DNA from: Polaromonas sp.
GTDB lineage: Bacteria > Pseudomonadota > Gammaproteobacteria > Burkholderiales > Burkholderiaceae_C
Assembly: GCA_026786065.1 (NCBI GenBank)
Contig: JAJAYS010000092.1
Coordinates: 1-17,969 of the forward strand
Length of the DNA: 17,969 nucleotides
Direction: 5' to 3'
In this document: one piece after another, positions 7,297 through 14,949 of the stretch
How positions within the stretch are numbered: the first letter of the stretch is position 1
How the letters are laid out: each line of letters begins with the position of its first letter
Notes under the pieces: generated by a model
What the model saw: the letters and a program-made list of their open reading frames with translations, nothing else
What the model was told of the DNA's origin: nothing
The model's database searches: none
Made by a program: the position numbers and the translations under genes

Positions 7297-8492
7297 GCAA
7301 ACAAGTCCAGGAAGCCTATATCGTTGCTGCCACCCGCACGCCCATAGGCCGTTCGCACCGCGGATTTTTCCGCCACACCCGTCCCGACGAGTTGCTGGTC
7401 AAGGCACTGCAGGCGGCGCTCGCCCAGGTGCCTTCGCTCGATCCGCAGGCCATCGAAGACCTGATCTGCGGCTGCGCGATTCCCGAAGGCCCGCAAGGCC
7501 TGAACATCGCGCGCATCGGCGCGGTCCTGGCCGGTTTGCCAGACAGCGTAGGCGGCATCACCGTCAACCGGTTTTGCGCGTCCGGCCTGTCGGCGGTGCA
7601 AATGGCGGCCGACCGCATCCGGGTCGGCGAGGCGGAGGTGATGATCGCGGCCGGCGTCGAGTCGATGAGCATGGTGCCGATGTCGGGCAACTCGCCGTCG
7701 CTGTCGCCGTCGATTTTTTCCGGCGACGAGAACATCGGCCTGGCCTTCGGTATGGGGTTGACGGCCGAGAAGGTCGCGCAGCAGTGGAAGGTGTCGCGCG
7801 ACGCGCAAGACCGCTTCGCCTGCGAATCGCATTCGAAAGCGCTGAAGGCGCAGCAGGCTGGCGAGTTCGCGGCCGAGACCACGCCGGTCGAGGTCACTGA
7901 ACGCAGCGCCAATCTGGAAACCGGCGAGCTGGTTCTGAAAACCCGCTCAGTCCGCACCGACGAAGGCGCCCGGCCGGATACCACGCTCGAAGGCCTGAGC
8001 AAGCTTAAAACGGTGTTTGCCGCCCGTGGCTCGGTCACCGCCGGCAACAGCTCGCAAACCTCCGACGGCGCCGGGGCGCTGATTTTGGCCAGCGAGAAAG
8101 CCGTCAAACAGTTTGGCCTGACGCCGCTGGCGCGCTTCGTGAGCTTTGCAGCCAAAGGCGTGCCGCCGCACATCATGGGCATAGGCCCGATCGAGGCCAT
8201 TCCGGCGGCGCTGCGCTACGCCGGGCTACAGCATGCCGACATCGACTGGTTCGAACTGAACGAAGCCTTTGCCGCGCAGTCGCTGGCTGTCATCCACACG
8301 CTGGGGTTGGACCCGGCCAAGGTCAACCCGATGGGCGGAGCGATTGCGCTCGGTCATCCGCTGGGTGCGACCGGCGCGATCCGCACGGCCACCGTGATTC
8401 ATGCGCTGCAGCGGCACAAGCTGAAGTACGGCATGGTGACGATGTGCGTCGGCATGGGGCAGGGCGCCGCCGGGATTTTCGAGCGGGTCTAA
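7293..8492 (+). CDS. fadA: Acetyl-CoA C-acyltransferase (3-ketoacyl-CoA thiolase)
   Basis: This 399-residue thiolase cleaves 3-ketoacyl-CoA with CoA in the last step of beta-oxidation, or condenses acetyl-CoA in the reverse direction. Length and motifs are canonical. The nucleophilic cysteine is C95 in NRFCASGLSAVQ, followed by GGVESM-type sequence (AAGVESMSMVPM). NEAFAAQSLAV and GHPLGATGAIRT carry the active-site histidine, and the final motif CVGMGQGAAGIFE holds the second cysteine. Its start overlaps the stop of the DUF559 frame by ATGA, and there is no Shine-Dalgarno sequence within 5-12 bases, so translation is probably coupled to the upstream frame. Thiolase next to FadN is the standard pairing for a FadN/FadA complex. 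Substrate chain length is not readable from the sequence. Confidence 0.93.
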   Translation: MSKQVQEAYIVAATRTPIGRSHRGFFRHTRPDELLVKALQAALAQVPSLDPQAIEDLICGCAIPEGPQGLNIARIGAVLAGLPDSVGGITVNRFCASGLSAVQMAADRIRVGEAEVMIAAGVESMSMVPMSGNSPSLSPSIFSGDENIGLAFGMGLTAEKVAQQWKVSRDAQDRFACESHSKALKAQQAGEFAAETTPVEVTERSANLETGELVLKTRSVRTDEGARPDTTLEGLSKLKTVFAARGSVTAGNSSQTSDGAGALILASEKAVKQFGLTPLARFVSFAAKGVPPHIMGIGPIEAIPAALRYAGLQHADIDWFELNEAFAAQSLAVIHTLGLDPAKVNPMGGAIALGHPLGATGAIRTATVIHALQRHKLKYGMVTMCVGMGQGAAGIFERV

Positions 8493-8500
8493 ACGAAATC

Positions 8501-8552
8501 GGTGTTTTTACCAGCAAATACGGGCGTAAAAAGCTACTGAAAAAATAGCACT
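8501..8552. repeat. Interspersed repeat, AATACGGGCGTAA family, copy 1
   Basis: This copy reads CGGTGTTTTTACCA (from 8500), AATACGGGCGTAA (about 8517-8529), GCTAC and ATAGCACT. A second copy with the same order of blocks is found at 10104-10154. Both lie a short distance downstream of a + strand gene. The GCTA...TAGC segment can form a short hairpin with an A-rich loop. It may act as a 3' end or stability element, but this is unproven. Confidence 0.55.
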
Positions 8553-8591
8553 TGTGCTCCAGAATGCGCGACGATGAAATGATCGAATTAA

Positions 8592-8611
8592 GCCGCACCC
8601 TTCGCTGCGGC
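8592..8611 (+). terminator. Weak candidate terminator hairpin after the thiolase
   Basis: GCCGCA (8592-8597) pairs perfectly with TGCGGC (8606-8611) around an eight-base loop. CTCGCCTTTT follows rather than a proper T-run. It could equally be a leader hairpin of the following crotonase gene. Confidence 0.3.
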
Positions 8612-8650
8612 CTCGCCTTTTACACTCGCCTTTTCAACCCGGACCCCACC

Positions 8651-9475
8651 ATGAGCGAATCAAGCGCACCCCCCGCCGCCACCCCTTCCGCGATCCCCCG
8701 CGCAACCGCCGGCGCCGACATCCTGACCCACCTTGAAGCCGGCGTGATGACGCTGACCATCAACCGCCTCGACAAGAAAAACTCCCTTACTGCGGCGATG
8801 TATTCGAGCCTGGCCTCTGCGCTGGGAGCCGCCGCCCTCGATGCCGCGGTGCGCGCGCTGGTGATCCAGGGGCATGAAACCATCTTTTCAGCCGGCAACG
8901 ACATCGGCGACTTTTTAAACAATCCGCCAGCCGGCGCAGACGCACCGGTGTTCCATTTTCTGAGCGCCATCAGCAGCTTCCCGAAACCCATCGTGGCTGC
9001 CGTCTGTGGCCCGGCGGTCGGTATCGGCACCACCTTGCTGCTGCACTGCGATCTGGTCTATGCCGGCGACAACGCCGCGTTCTCGATGCCCTTCGTCAAC
9101 CTTGGCCTGTGCCCCGAAGCCGGCTCCAGCCTGCTGGTGCCGCAGTTGATGGGCCGGGTGCGCGCCTCCGAGGCGCTGTTGCTGGGCGAACCCTTCATGG
9201 CCGAAGCCGCGTTGGAGATGGGGTTTATCAACCGTATCGTCGCGCCGTCTGAGGCCAGTGCGCTGGCGCAGCGCCAGGCCAAAAAGCTCGCCGCCAAGCC
9301 GCTCAGTGTGCTGCTGGAGATCAAGCGCCTGATGAACAAAGGCCAGGCTGGCGCGGTCGCCGAACGCATGGCCGAGGAGGGCGCGACTTTCGGCCGCATG
9401 CTCAGGGAACCCGCCGCGCGGGAGGCGTTTTCGGCCTTCATGGAAAAGCGCAAGCCTGATTTTTCGCAGCTGTGA
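8651..9475 (+). CDS. Crotonase-fold protein, probable delta3,delta2-enoyl-CoA isomerase
   Basis: This is a 274-residue cytoplasmic member of the enoyl-CoA hydratase/isomerase family. The oxyanion-hole segments are FSAGNDIGDF (79-88) and CGPAVGIGTTLLLHCDL (119-135). The two hydratase glutamates are absent: GGGCE is replaced by GIGTT and the second position is phenylalanine (MPFVNLG). A glutamate is present at LCPEAGSS (E156), the position used by Eci-type isomerases. I therefore favour shifting of double bonds in unsaturated acyl-CoAs, which would complement the hydratase domain of FadN. The ATG at 8651 is preferred over upstream GTG 8552 because the extra N-terminal residues do not look like the family. 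The start is 158 bases after the thiolase, with a repeat and a hairpin in the gap, so it may have its own promoter. Generic annotation as enoyl-CoA hydratase is the likely database name. Confidence 0.88.
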   Translation: MSESSAPPAATPSAIPRATAGADILTHLEAGVMTLTINRLDKKNSLTAAMYSSLASALGAAALDAAVRALVIQGHETIFSAGNDIGDFLNNPPAGADAPVFHFLSAISSFPKPIVAAVCGPAVGIGTTLLLHCDLVYAGDNAAFSMPFVNLGLCPEAGSSLLVPQLMGRVRASEALLLGEPFMAEAALEMGFINRIVAPSEASALAQRQAKKLAAKPLSVLLEIKRLMNKGQAGAVAERMAEEGATFGRMLREPAAREAFSAFMEKRKPDFSQL

Positions 9476-9575
9476 AGTTGGGGGTTTCCTTGCAGTACCG
9501 CGCCTTCAGTTCGCTCGATCACCCCGGCAGGGTTCACACCACAGGGGCCGGCCCGCGTCCAACCCGAACTAGCCC

Positions 9576-10069
9576 ATGAACCCGTCCCCCCTGCCGGGCG
9601 AGGTCGGCGCTTTGCCGTTTGAAGCGGAATTCGTCGCCGGGCTAAAGCGCATTTTTGAAGAAGAGATCGCCTTCAACCGGCTGCTCGGCCTGAAGCTCGT
9701 CGCCATTGAGGCCGATGGCGTGCGCGCCAGCCTGGCGATGCGCCCCGAGCTGGTCGGCAATTTTTCGCATCAGCGGCTGCACGGCGGCGTCGTCAGCGCT
9801 GCGCTCGACACGCTGGGCGGGATGGCGGTGATGGCGGCGCAGGGTGCGCGCCACCGGGGCGAAACCGTCGGCCAGCGACTCGGGCGCTTCGCCCAGCTCG
9901 GCACGATAGACCTGCGCATCGACTACCTGCGCCCGGCGTCGGCGAGCGCTTCGAGATGCGTGCCCAGGTGCTGCGCCTGGGTTCACGGATCGCCAACACG
10001 CGGATGGAGTTCATGAGTTTGGACGGCAGGCTGTTTGCAGCGGGCACCGGTGTGTACATCGTTGCGTGA
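9576..10069 (+). pseudogene. PaaI-family hotdog thioesterase, frameshifted near the 3' end
   Basis: Hotdog-fold acyl-CoA thioesterases of this type release CoA from acyl-CoAs and often accompany beta-oxidation or phenylacetate genes. The frame from ATG 9576 shows the family core: N62, H65, the HGG motif at 69-71 and D78 in ALDTLGG, followed by GTIDLRIDYLRP. At CCG-GCG (9933-9938) the zero frame turns into an atypical cysteine- and tryptophan-rich tail that stops at 10016. The next frame from the same point gives GERFEMRAQVLRLGSRI and then continues through AAGTGVYIVA to TGA at 10067-10069, exactly what the family expects. Restoring one G in the GG at 9935-9936 yields an intact protein of about 164 residues. 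The disruption is a one-base deletion, real or from a consensus error. The gene is the last of the + strand cluster, 100 bases after the isomerase. Confidence 0.85.
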
Positions 10070-10072
10070 AGC

Positions 10073-10114
10073 GGTCAAACCGGTGTGATTTTGAATAAAA
10101 ACACGGTTTTGACC
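10073..10114. terminator. Candidate bidirectional terminator between converging genes
   Basis: GGTCAAACCGGTGT (10073-10086) and ACACGGTTTTGACC (10101-10114) form an imperfect inverted repeat with single-base bulges and an AT-rich loop. It begins three bases after the restored thioesterase stop. The location between converging genes favours a terminator, but no clear T-run follows on either strand. Confidence 0.35.
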
Positions 10115-10154
10115 AATGAATACGGGCGTAAGCGGCTCCGTTCTTTATAGCAAC
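10104..10154. repeat. Interspersed repeat, AATACGGGCGTAA family, copy 2
   Basis: CGGTTTTGACCA, GAATACGGGCGTAA (centred near 10124), GGCTCC and ATAGCAACT follow the same order as the copy at 8501-8552. The first block overlaps the right arm of the candidate terminator. The rest of the 10155-10273 gap holds a small hairpin (CCCCGG 10226-10231 with CCGGGG 10239-10244) and nothing else recognisable. Confidence 0.55.
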
Positions 10155-10273
10155 TGGCGGCTTTTTCAGCGCTGGGGCCGCGCCGCTGCTGCTTCCAGAA
10201 TCGGCCAGAAGCGATCTGAAATCGCCCCCGGCTGCCCACCGGGGCCCGAAGCGTCCCAAGTAACCCGCAGTGC

Positions 10274-11620
10274 CTATTTCCCCGCCACGAAGTAACCCGC
10301 CACGTCGCGCAGGTCCGACACGCTGAGCACGCCGGCTGCGTAGCGCAGCTTCAGGTAGCCGAGCAGGTGGTTGTAGCGCTGCAGCGCCAGTTCGCGGCGC
10401 GCTTCAAACACCTGCTGGCGCGCGTTCAGCACATCGACGTTGGTGCGCTGCCCGCCCTGCACGCTTTTCTGCGTGGCGGCAACCAGCACCAGAGCCGACT
10501 CCAGCGCCTTGCGGGCAGCATCGATGCGTGCCGCGCTGCTGAAGGTCAGATTGAACTGCTTGCGCAATTCGACCAGCACCTGACTGGTCTGGCCGTCCAG
10601 GTTGGCACGCGCCTTTTCAAAGTTGGCCACAGCCTGCGTGGTCGCCGCCGTCACCGAGCCGCCGGCATACAGCGGAATGCTCAGCTGAATGCCGATGCTG
10701 CGGGTGTTGGCGCTCTGGTTCAAGGTGTTGATGGTGTCGGAGCTGTTTTTCGCGAGGCTGGCCACCAGATCCAGACGGGGAGAGTGGCCGGCCTGGTTTT
10801 TATTGATTTCTTCGCGGGCGATCTCCACCGCATAGCGCTGCGCAACGATCTCCGGGTTGTTGTTCAGCGCCAGGTCCTGCCAGGTTTCGATGCTGGCCGG
10901 CTGCGTTGGCATAACCCGAAACGCATCGGAAAGCGGGTCCAGCGCCGTAACACGCTGGCCCAGCATGGCCGACAGCGCATCGCGCGCGTTTTGCAGGTTG
11001 TCGCGTGCCTCCAGCAATTGCGCTTCAGACAGGTCGAGCTTGGCCTGGGTTTCCAGCACGTCGGTCCGGGTGCCCTCGCCGCGCTGGAACAGCCGCTCGT
11101 TCGACTTGCCCTGCTCCGCATAGGCGTCGCGCTGCGCCGTAGCCAGCGCCAGCTGGTCCTCGGCATACTGCGCCGGGGCATAGAGTCCGACCAGCCGCAC
11201 GATTACCTCTTGCGACCGGCTGCGAAACTGCGCGTCGCTGGCCTGCGTCTGCGCAATGCCCTGTCGGTAGCGGGCCCGGCCCTCCGGGTGGATCAGCGGC
11301 TGGCGCAATTGCAGCGCGCTGGACAGGCTGTTGTAGTGGCGCTCGTCGCTGCGCTCCGGGAGTCCGGGCGTGCTGGTCGTGATGTCGGAGAAGTTGCGGC
11401 TTCTGCCATATGACGCGCTGACTACCGGCAGCAAGCCCGCCCGGCCCAACACGCGGGCCTGCTGCCCGGCTTCGTTCTCGTGCAATGCGGCGCGATAAGT
11501 CGGGTCATTGACCAGTGCCGCATCGTAGGCTGGAAGCAGGCCGATGGACCAGGCCGGCTGCAGCGCGAGCAGCGCGAGCACCCCGCCAAAGGCCACAAAA
11601 AAGCGTCGCAAGGTGGTCAT
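10274..11620 (-). CDS. tolC: TolC-family outer-membrane channel of the type I secretion system
   Basis: This 448-residue outer-membrane efflux protein provides the exit duct for the substrate encoded upstream. A Sec signal peptide is visible (TLRR, hydrophobic core, probable cleavage near AWS at about residue 25), followed by the typical start LLPAYDAALVNDPTYRAALHENEAG. Two OEP repeats cover the rest, with long amphipathic helices and the conserved SxGIQLSIPLYAGG-type strand near residue 310. Length is close to that of TolC-like proteins of dedicated T1SS operons. The start ATG lies three bases after the HlyD stop, and the ribosome site GAGGA overlaps the end of that gene, so translation is coupled. 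It is the last gene of the four-gene operon, facing the thioesterase tail-to-tail. Confidence 0.92.
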   Translation of the reverse strand: MTTLRRFFVAFGGVLALLALQPAWSIGLLPAYDAALVNDPTYRAALHENEAGQQARVLGRAGLLPVVSASYGRSRNFSDITTSTPGLPERSDERHYNSLSSALQLRQPLIHPEGRARYRQGIAQTQASDAQFRSRSQEVIVRLVGLYAPAQYAEDQLALATAQRDAYAEQGKSNERLFQRGEGTRTDVLETQAKLDLSEAQLLEARDNLQNARDALSAMLGQRVTALDPLSDAFRVMPTQPASIETWQDLALNNNPEIVAQRYAVEIAREEINKNQAGHSPRLDLVASLAKNSSDTINTLNQSANTRSIGIQLSIPLYAGGSVTAATTQAVANFEKARANLDGQTSQVLVELRKQFNLTFSSAARIDAARKALESALVLVAATQKSVQGGQRTNVDVLNARQQVFEARRELALQRYNHLLGYLKLRYAAGVLSVSDLRDVAGYFVAGK

Positions 11621-11623
11621 GGC

Positions 11624-13006
11624 TCATTCCTCGGTCATCGCCATCTTGACATGGTCAAGAACCGGCTTCATCAGGTAATTCATCATCGTGCGTTCGCCCG
11701 TCTTGACGAACAGATCGACCGGCATGCCAGGGCGAACCTGCAAGCTGGAAATCAGCTTCATGCCTTCCGGTGCAACCCGTGCTTTGACGCTGTAGTAAGG
11801 CTGACCGCTTTTCTCATCGACCAGCCGGTCGGCCGACACCTGGGTCACGATGCCCGGAATGTGCGGCGTCGTGTTCTGGTTGAAGGCCGAGAAGATCAAC
11901 TCGACCTTCAGGCCGCGATGCACCTTGTCGATCAAATGGACCGGTAGCTGGCCTTCAACGATCAGCGGGTCGTCGCTGGGCACAATGTCCATCAGCCGGA
12001 AGCCCGGTGCAACCACCCCGCCGTGGGTGAAGACGTTCATCGCCGCCACGGTGCCATCGACCGGCGCCTTGACCATCACGCTCTGCAGTTCGTGGTCCAG
12101 CCCGGTCAGGCGGCTGGCCAGGCCGGCGGCTTCTTTCTGCACGTCGGAGAGCTGGGTGCGGACTTCTTTCTGGTACTCCTGCTGGCGCTGCAGCCGGCGC
12201 AGTTTGAACTCCGAGATCTGCCGCAGACCCCGCCCGATGTTGTTGGTGTCCTCGGAAATCGCGGTGGCCAGCTGGGCATAGGTGCGCTCGAGTTCGAGCA
12301 GCCGGTTGCGGGCGACGTAGCCTTCACGCGACAGGTCGCGCATGCCGTCGAGCTGTTCTTTCAAAAAAACCAGTTGCTGCCTCTTGCCATCACGCGACTC
12401 CTCCAGCCCCCTGCTTTGGATCACCAGGCCGGCAACGTTCTCATCGAGCGCCGCCAGCTCGCTCTGAATCGCCGATTGCCGCGAGCTGAACAGCTGCTGC
12501 TGCATGGCGATGTTGTCGGCCAGCCGGCTGTCGCCCTTGACGCTTTCCAGCTCCGGCGGAAAAACGATGCTGCGTTTGCCGTCGCGTTCGGCCACCAGCC
12601 GCGCCTCGGCGGCGCGCGTCGCAAACAGCTGCACCCGGATCGTTTCGGCGTTGGATTTCGCCTGCACCGCGTTCATGCGTACCAGCACGTCGCCGGCTTT
12701 CACCAGATCGCCTTCCTTGACCAGAATCGCTTCGACCGTGCCGCCCGCCTGGTGCTGCACCGCCTTCTTGCTGGTCGCCACGGTTACGGTGCCAGACAGC
12801 GGCACGCCCTTGTCGAGCGGGGCCAGCGACGCCCAGACGACAAAGCCGCCGATTCCGGCAACAACGATCAGCCAGCCCAGCAGCACGTGCGACAGGGCGT
12901 CGGTCTCGATTTTCGGCACGTCGGCCTTGATGCGCTGCAGTGGCTTTTCGAGCCAGTCCTTATCGGCGTCGGTGTTTGCGGCGATGGGGCTGAGGGTTTT
13001 GTTCAT
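11624..13006 (-). CDS. HlyD-family type I secretion periplasmic adaptor
   Basis: This is a 460-residue membrane-fusion protein that links the inner-membrane ABC transporter to the TolC channel. The order is a short cytoplasmic N-terminus (1-40), one membrane helix (about 41-62, VLLGWLIVVAGIGGFVVWAS), the first half of the lipoyl-like domain (83-109, VQHQAGGTVEAILVKEGDLV), a long coiled-coil region (about 115-300), the second lipoyl half (VKAPVDGTVAAMNVFTHGG), and a beta-barrel region containing YYSVKARV. Length and layout match PrtE/HlyD/LapC-type adaptors. GGAG eight bases before the ATG supports this start. It begins 34 bases after the ABC gene and is followed three bases later by the TolC gene. 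Assignment is firm, and the specific partner substrate is inferred from operon context. Confidence 0.93.
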   Translation of the reverse strand: MNKTLSPIAANTDADKDWLEKPLQRIKADVPKIETDALSHVLLGWLIVVAGIGGFVVWASLAPLDKGVPLSGTVTVATSKKAVQHQAGGTVEAILVKEGDLVKAGDVLVRMNAVQAKSNAETIRVQLFATRAAEARLVAERDGKRSIVFPPELESVKGDSRLADNIAMQQQLFSSRQSAIQSELAALDENVAGLVIQSRGLEESRDGKRQQLVFLKEQLDGMRDLSREGYVARNRLLELERTYAQLATAISEDTNNIGRGLRQISEFKLRRLQRQQEYQKEVRTQLSDVQKEAAGLASRLTGLDHELQSVMVKAPVDGTVAAMNVFTHGGVVAPGFRLMDIVPSDDPLIVEGQLPVHLIDKVHRGLKVELIFSAFNQNTTPHIPGIVTQVSADRLVDEKSGQPYYSVKARVAPEGMKLISSLQVRPGMPVDLFVKTGERTMMNYLMKPVLDHVKMAMTEE

Positions 13007-13040
13007 GGGGTTCTCCGGACTTGTTTTTCTGTGGGCTGAA

Positions 13041-14849
13041 TCAGTGGGCGGCGGCCGGCTGCAGCTTGCCGGGTCGAGCCGCGGTGCCGGCGAGCTCGGT
13101 CGTGCGAGTGGCCTTCACGACCGGGGCGGCGAGCGGGCTACCGGTGGCCGGGCCGGCTTGCTTTGCAAGTTTGCTCAAGTCGGCCAGCACCTTTGCAGTC
13201 GGGCCGAACATGTTCGCCGTGCCTTCGTGCAGCAGCAGCAGTTTGGTGGTCGTGGCCAGCGCACTGGAGCGGGGGCTGATCAGCACCACCGTTTTGCCGC
13301 GCTCGCGGAAGGTGTTGACCGCGACAGCCAGCGCCTGTTCGCCGACTTCGTCCAGGTTGGAGTTGGGCTCGTCGAGGACCAGCAGCGACGGCTCGCCGTA
13401 GAGCGCCCGGGCCAGCGCGATGCGCTGCTTCTGGCCGCCAGACAGGCCGTCGCCACCGTCGCCTAGCGGGGTGTCGTAGCCCTGGCGCAGTTGCAGGATC
13501 ATTTCATGCACGCCGGCCAGTTTGGCGGCTTCGACGACCTGCCCGGCGTCAAGATCGCTGAAGCGCGCAATGTTTTCACTGACGGTACCTGCAAAAAGTT
13601 CAATGTCCTGTGGCAGGTAACCGATCGACGGGCCGAGCTCGTCCTTGTTCCATTGGTAGAGGTCGGCTCCGTCGAGCCGGACCTTGCCAACGGCCGCTGG
13701 CCAGACACCGACCAGCAAGCGCGCCAGCGTCGATTTCCCGGAGCCACTGGGGCCGATTACGCCCAGCACGTCACCGGGCACGATGGAAAAGCTCAGGTTG
13801 CGGATGACCGCCGTGGGCGAACCGGGTGGCGCGGCGCTGACCGCTTCGAGCGCCACCAGCCCGATAGGCTTGGGCAGCGACATCCCGGTTCTGCGTGGCG
13901 GATTCGCGTCGAGCAACTCAACCAGGCGGCCGTAGGCGCTGCGCGTACTCGCCCACGATTTCCAGACACCGATCAGCTGCTCGACCGGGTTTAGCGCGCG
14001 GCCCATCAGGATTGACGACACCACCATCATGCCGGCGGTGATTTTTCCGTCGAGCACCAGCAACGCGCCCAGACCAAGGATCAGTGACTGCAACGAGGTG
14101 CGAAAAAACTTGGTACCGGCGCCCACTACACCGGCCTTGCCGCTGGCCTCAGCCTGCAGTTGCAGGAACCGGCCATGTAGCTTGAACCAGCGCGCCATCA
14201 TGTTGGGCAGCATGCCCATCGCCTCAATCACCTCGGCGTTGCGCAGGTTGTTGGTGGCCGCATTGCCGGCGGTCACGGCCAGCGTATTGGCGTCGGCCAG
14301 CGGTTTTCTGGAAACCATCTCGTTGACGACGGCCAGCACTATCAGTACGGCAGTGCCGCACAGCGCAAACAGTCCAAGTGTGGGGCTGAACAGAAAAATC
14401 ACCACCAGGTAAACCGGGAACCAGGGGGCGTCGAAGAACGCGAACAGGCCATTGCCGGTGACGAACTGCCGAACCGTGGTCAGGTCTTGCAAGGCCTGGC
14501 CGGCGTTGCCGCCGGCCTTGCGCAGGTTCTGCTCGAAGGCTGCGGTGTAGATGCGCCGGTTGAGCTTCATGTCAAGCCGGGCACCGACCCGGATCAGCAC
14601 GAAGCTGCGCACGAATTCGAGCGCGCTCATGAACAGGTAGGCGCCGACCACCATCACCGTCAGCATCAGAAGCGTGGTCTCGTTGCGGCTGGCCAGCACC
14701 CGGTCATAGACCTGCAGCATGTACAGCGAAGGCACCAGCAGCATCAGGTTGATGATGGCGCTGAAGATGCCGACGGTGCGAAACGCGCCCTTGAAGTCGC
14801 CAAGGGCTTGCGCGATTTCGTTGCCTGGGTTTTTGAATAAGGAGGGCAT
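13041..14849 (-). CDS. PrtD-type type I secretion ABC permease/ATPase
   Basis: This 602-residue half-transporter powers export of the RTX protein encoded just upstream. The N-terminal membrane domain has hydrophobic segments near residues 28-48, 60-80, 145-175 and 255-285, with no C39 peptidase domain, as in PrtD/LapB-like exporters of RTX proteins. The nucleotide-binding domain shows Walker A GPSGSGKST (366-374), the Q-loop YLPQD (Q414), signature LSGGQKQR (469-476), Walker B LLVLDE with E494, and the D-loop SNLD. The H-loop is odd: VVLISPRSSAL has proline (about P526) where histidine is expected (usual pattern I-T/S-H-R), a one-base CAC to CCC difference. A proline/alanine-rich C-terminal tail of about 40 residues is also present. 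The start lies 101 bases downstream of the RTX gene end, beyond a strong hairpin. The ribosome site is weak (AAGAG). Confidence 0.92.
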   Translation of the reverse strand: MPSLFKNPGNEIAQALGDFKGAFRTVGIFSAIINLMLLVPSLYMLQVYDRVLASRNETTLLMLTVMVVGAYLFMSALEFVRSFVLIRVGARLDMKLNRRIYTAAFEQNLRKAGGNAGQALQDLTTVRQFVTGNGLFAFFDAPWFPVYLVVIFLFSPTLGLFALCGTAVLIVLAVVNEMVSRKPLADANTLAVTAGNAATNNLRNAEVIEAMGMLPNMMARWFKLHGRFLQLQAEASGKAGVVGAGTKFFRTSLQSLILGLGALLVLDGKITAGMMVVSSILMGRALNPVEQLIGVWKSWASTRSAYGRLVELLDANPPRRTGMSLPKPIGLVALEAVSAAPPGSPTAVIRNLSFSIVPGDVLGVIGPSGSGKSTLARLLVGVWPAAVGKVRLDGADLYQWNKDELGPSIGYLPQDIELFAGTVSENIARFSDLDAGQVVEAAKLAGVHEMILQLRQGYDTPLGDGGDGLSGGQKQRIALARALYGEPSLLVLDEPNSNLDEVGEQALAVAVNTFRERGKTVVLISPRSSALATTTKLLLLHEGTANMFGPTAKVLADLSKLAKQAGPATGSPLAAPVVKATRTTELAGTAARPGKLQPAAAH

Positions 14850-14904
14850 GATCGGACTCTTTTATGAATGGGGGTTAGGTGTGTTGGAGCCGTGTGGCTC
14901 GCCG

Positions 14905-14941
14905 GGGCAGGCCGGCCCATCAGGGCGCAGCCGGCCTGCCC
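14905..14941 (-). promoter_or_regulatory. Strong GC hairpin between the RTX gene and the transporter genes
   Basis: GGGCAGGCCGGC (14905-14916) and GCCGGCCTGCCC (14930-14941) are perfect 12-base arms around a 13-base loop. The hairpin starts nine bases after the RTX stop. No T-run follows on the - strand, so full termination is unlikely. Partial termination or protection of the abundant upstream message from exonucleases is more plausible, lowering transporter expression relative to its substrate. Confidence 0.65.
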
Positions 14942-14949
14942 GGTTCCAC

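Noticed and set aside
8552..8650. N-terminal extension of the isomerase gene from GTG 8552
   Set aside because: The extra 33 residues overlap a repeat and a hairpin and do not look like crotonase sequence. ATG 8651 fits the family.
9933..9945. Programmed ribosomal frameshift in the thioesterase
   Set aside because: There is no slippery heptamer, and small thioesterases of this family are not known to use frameshifting. A lost G explains the sequence.
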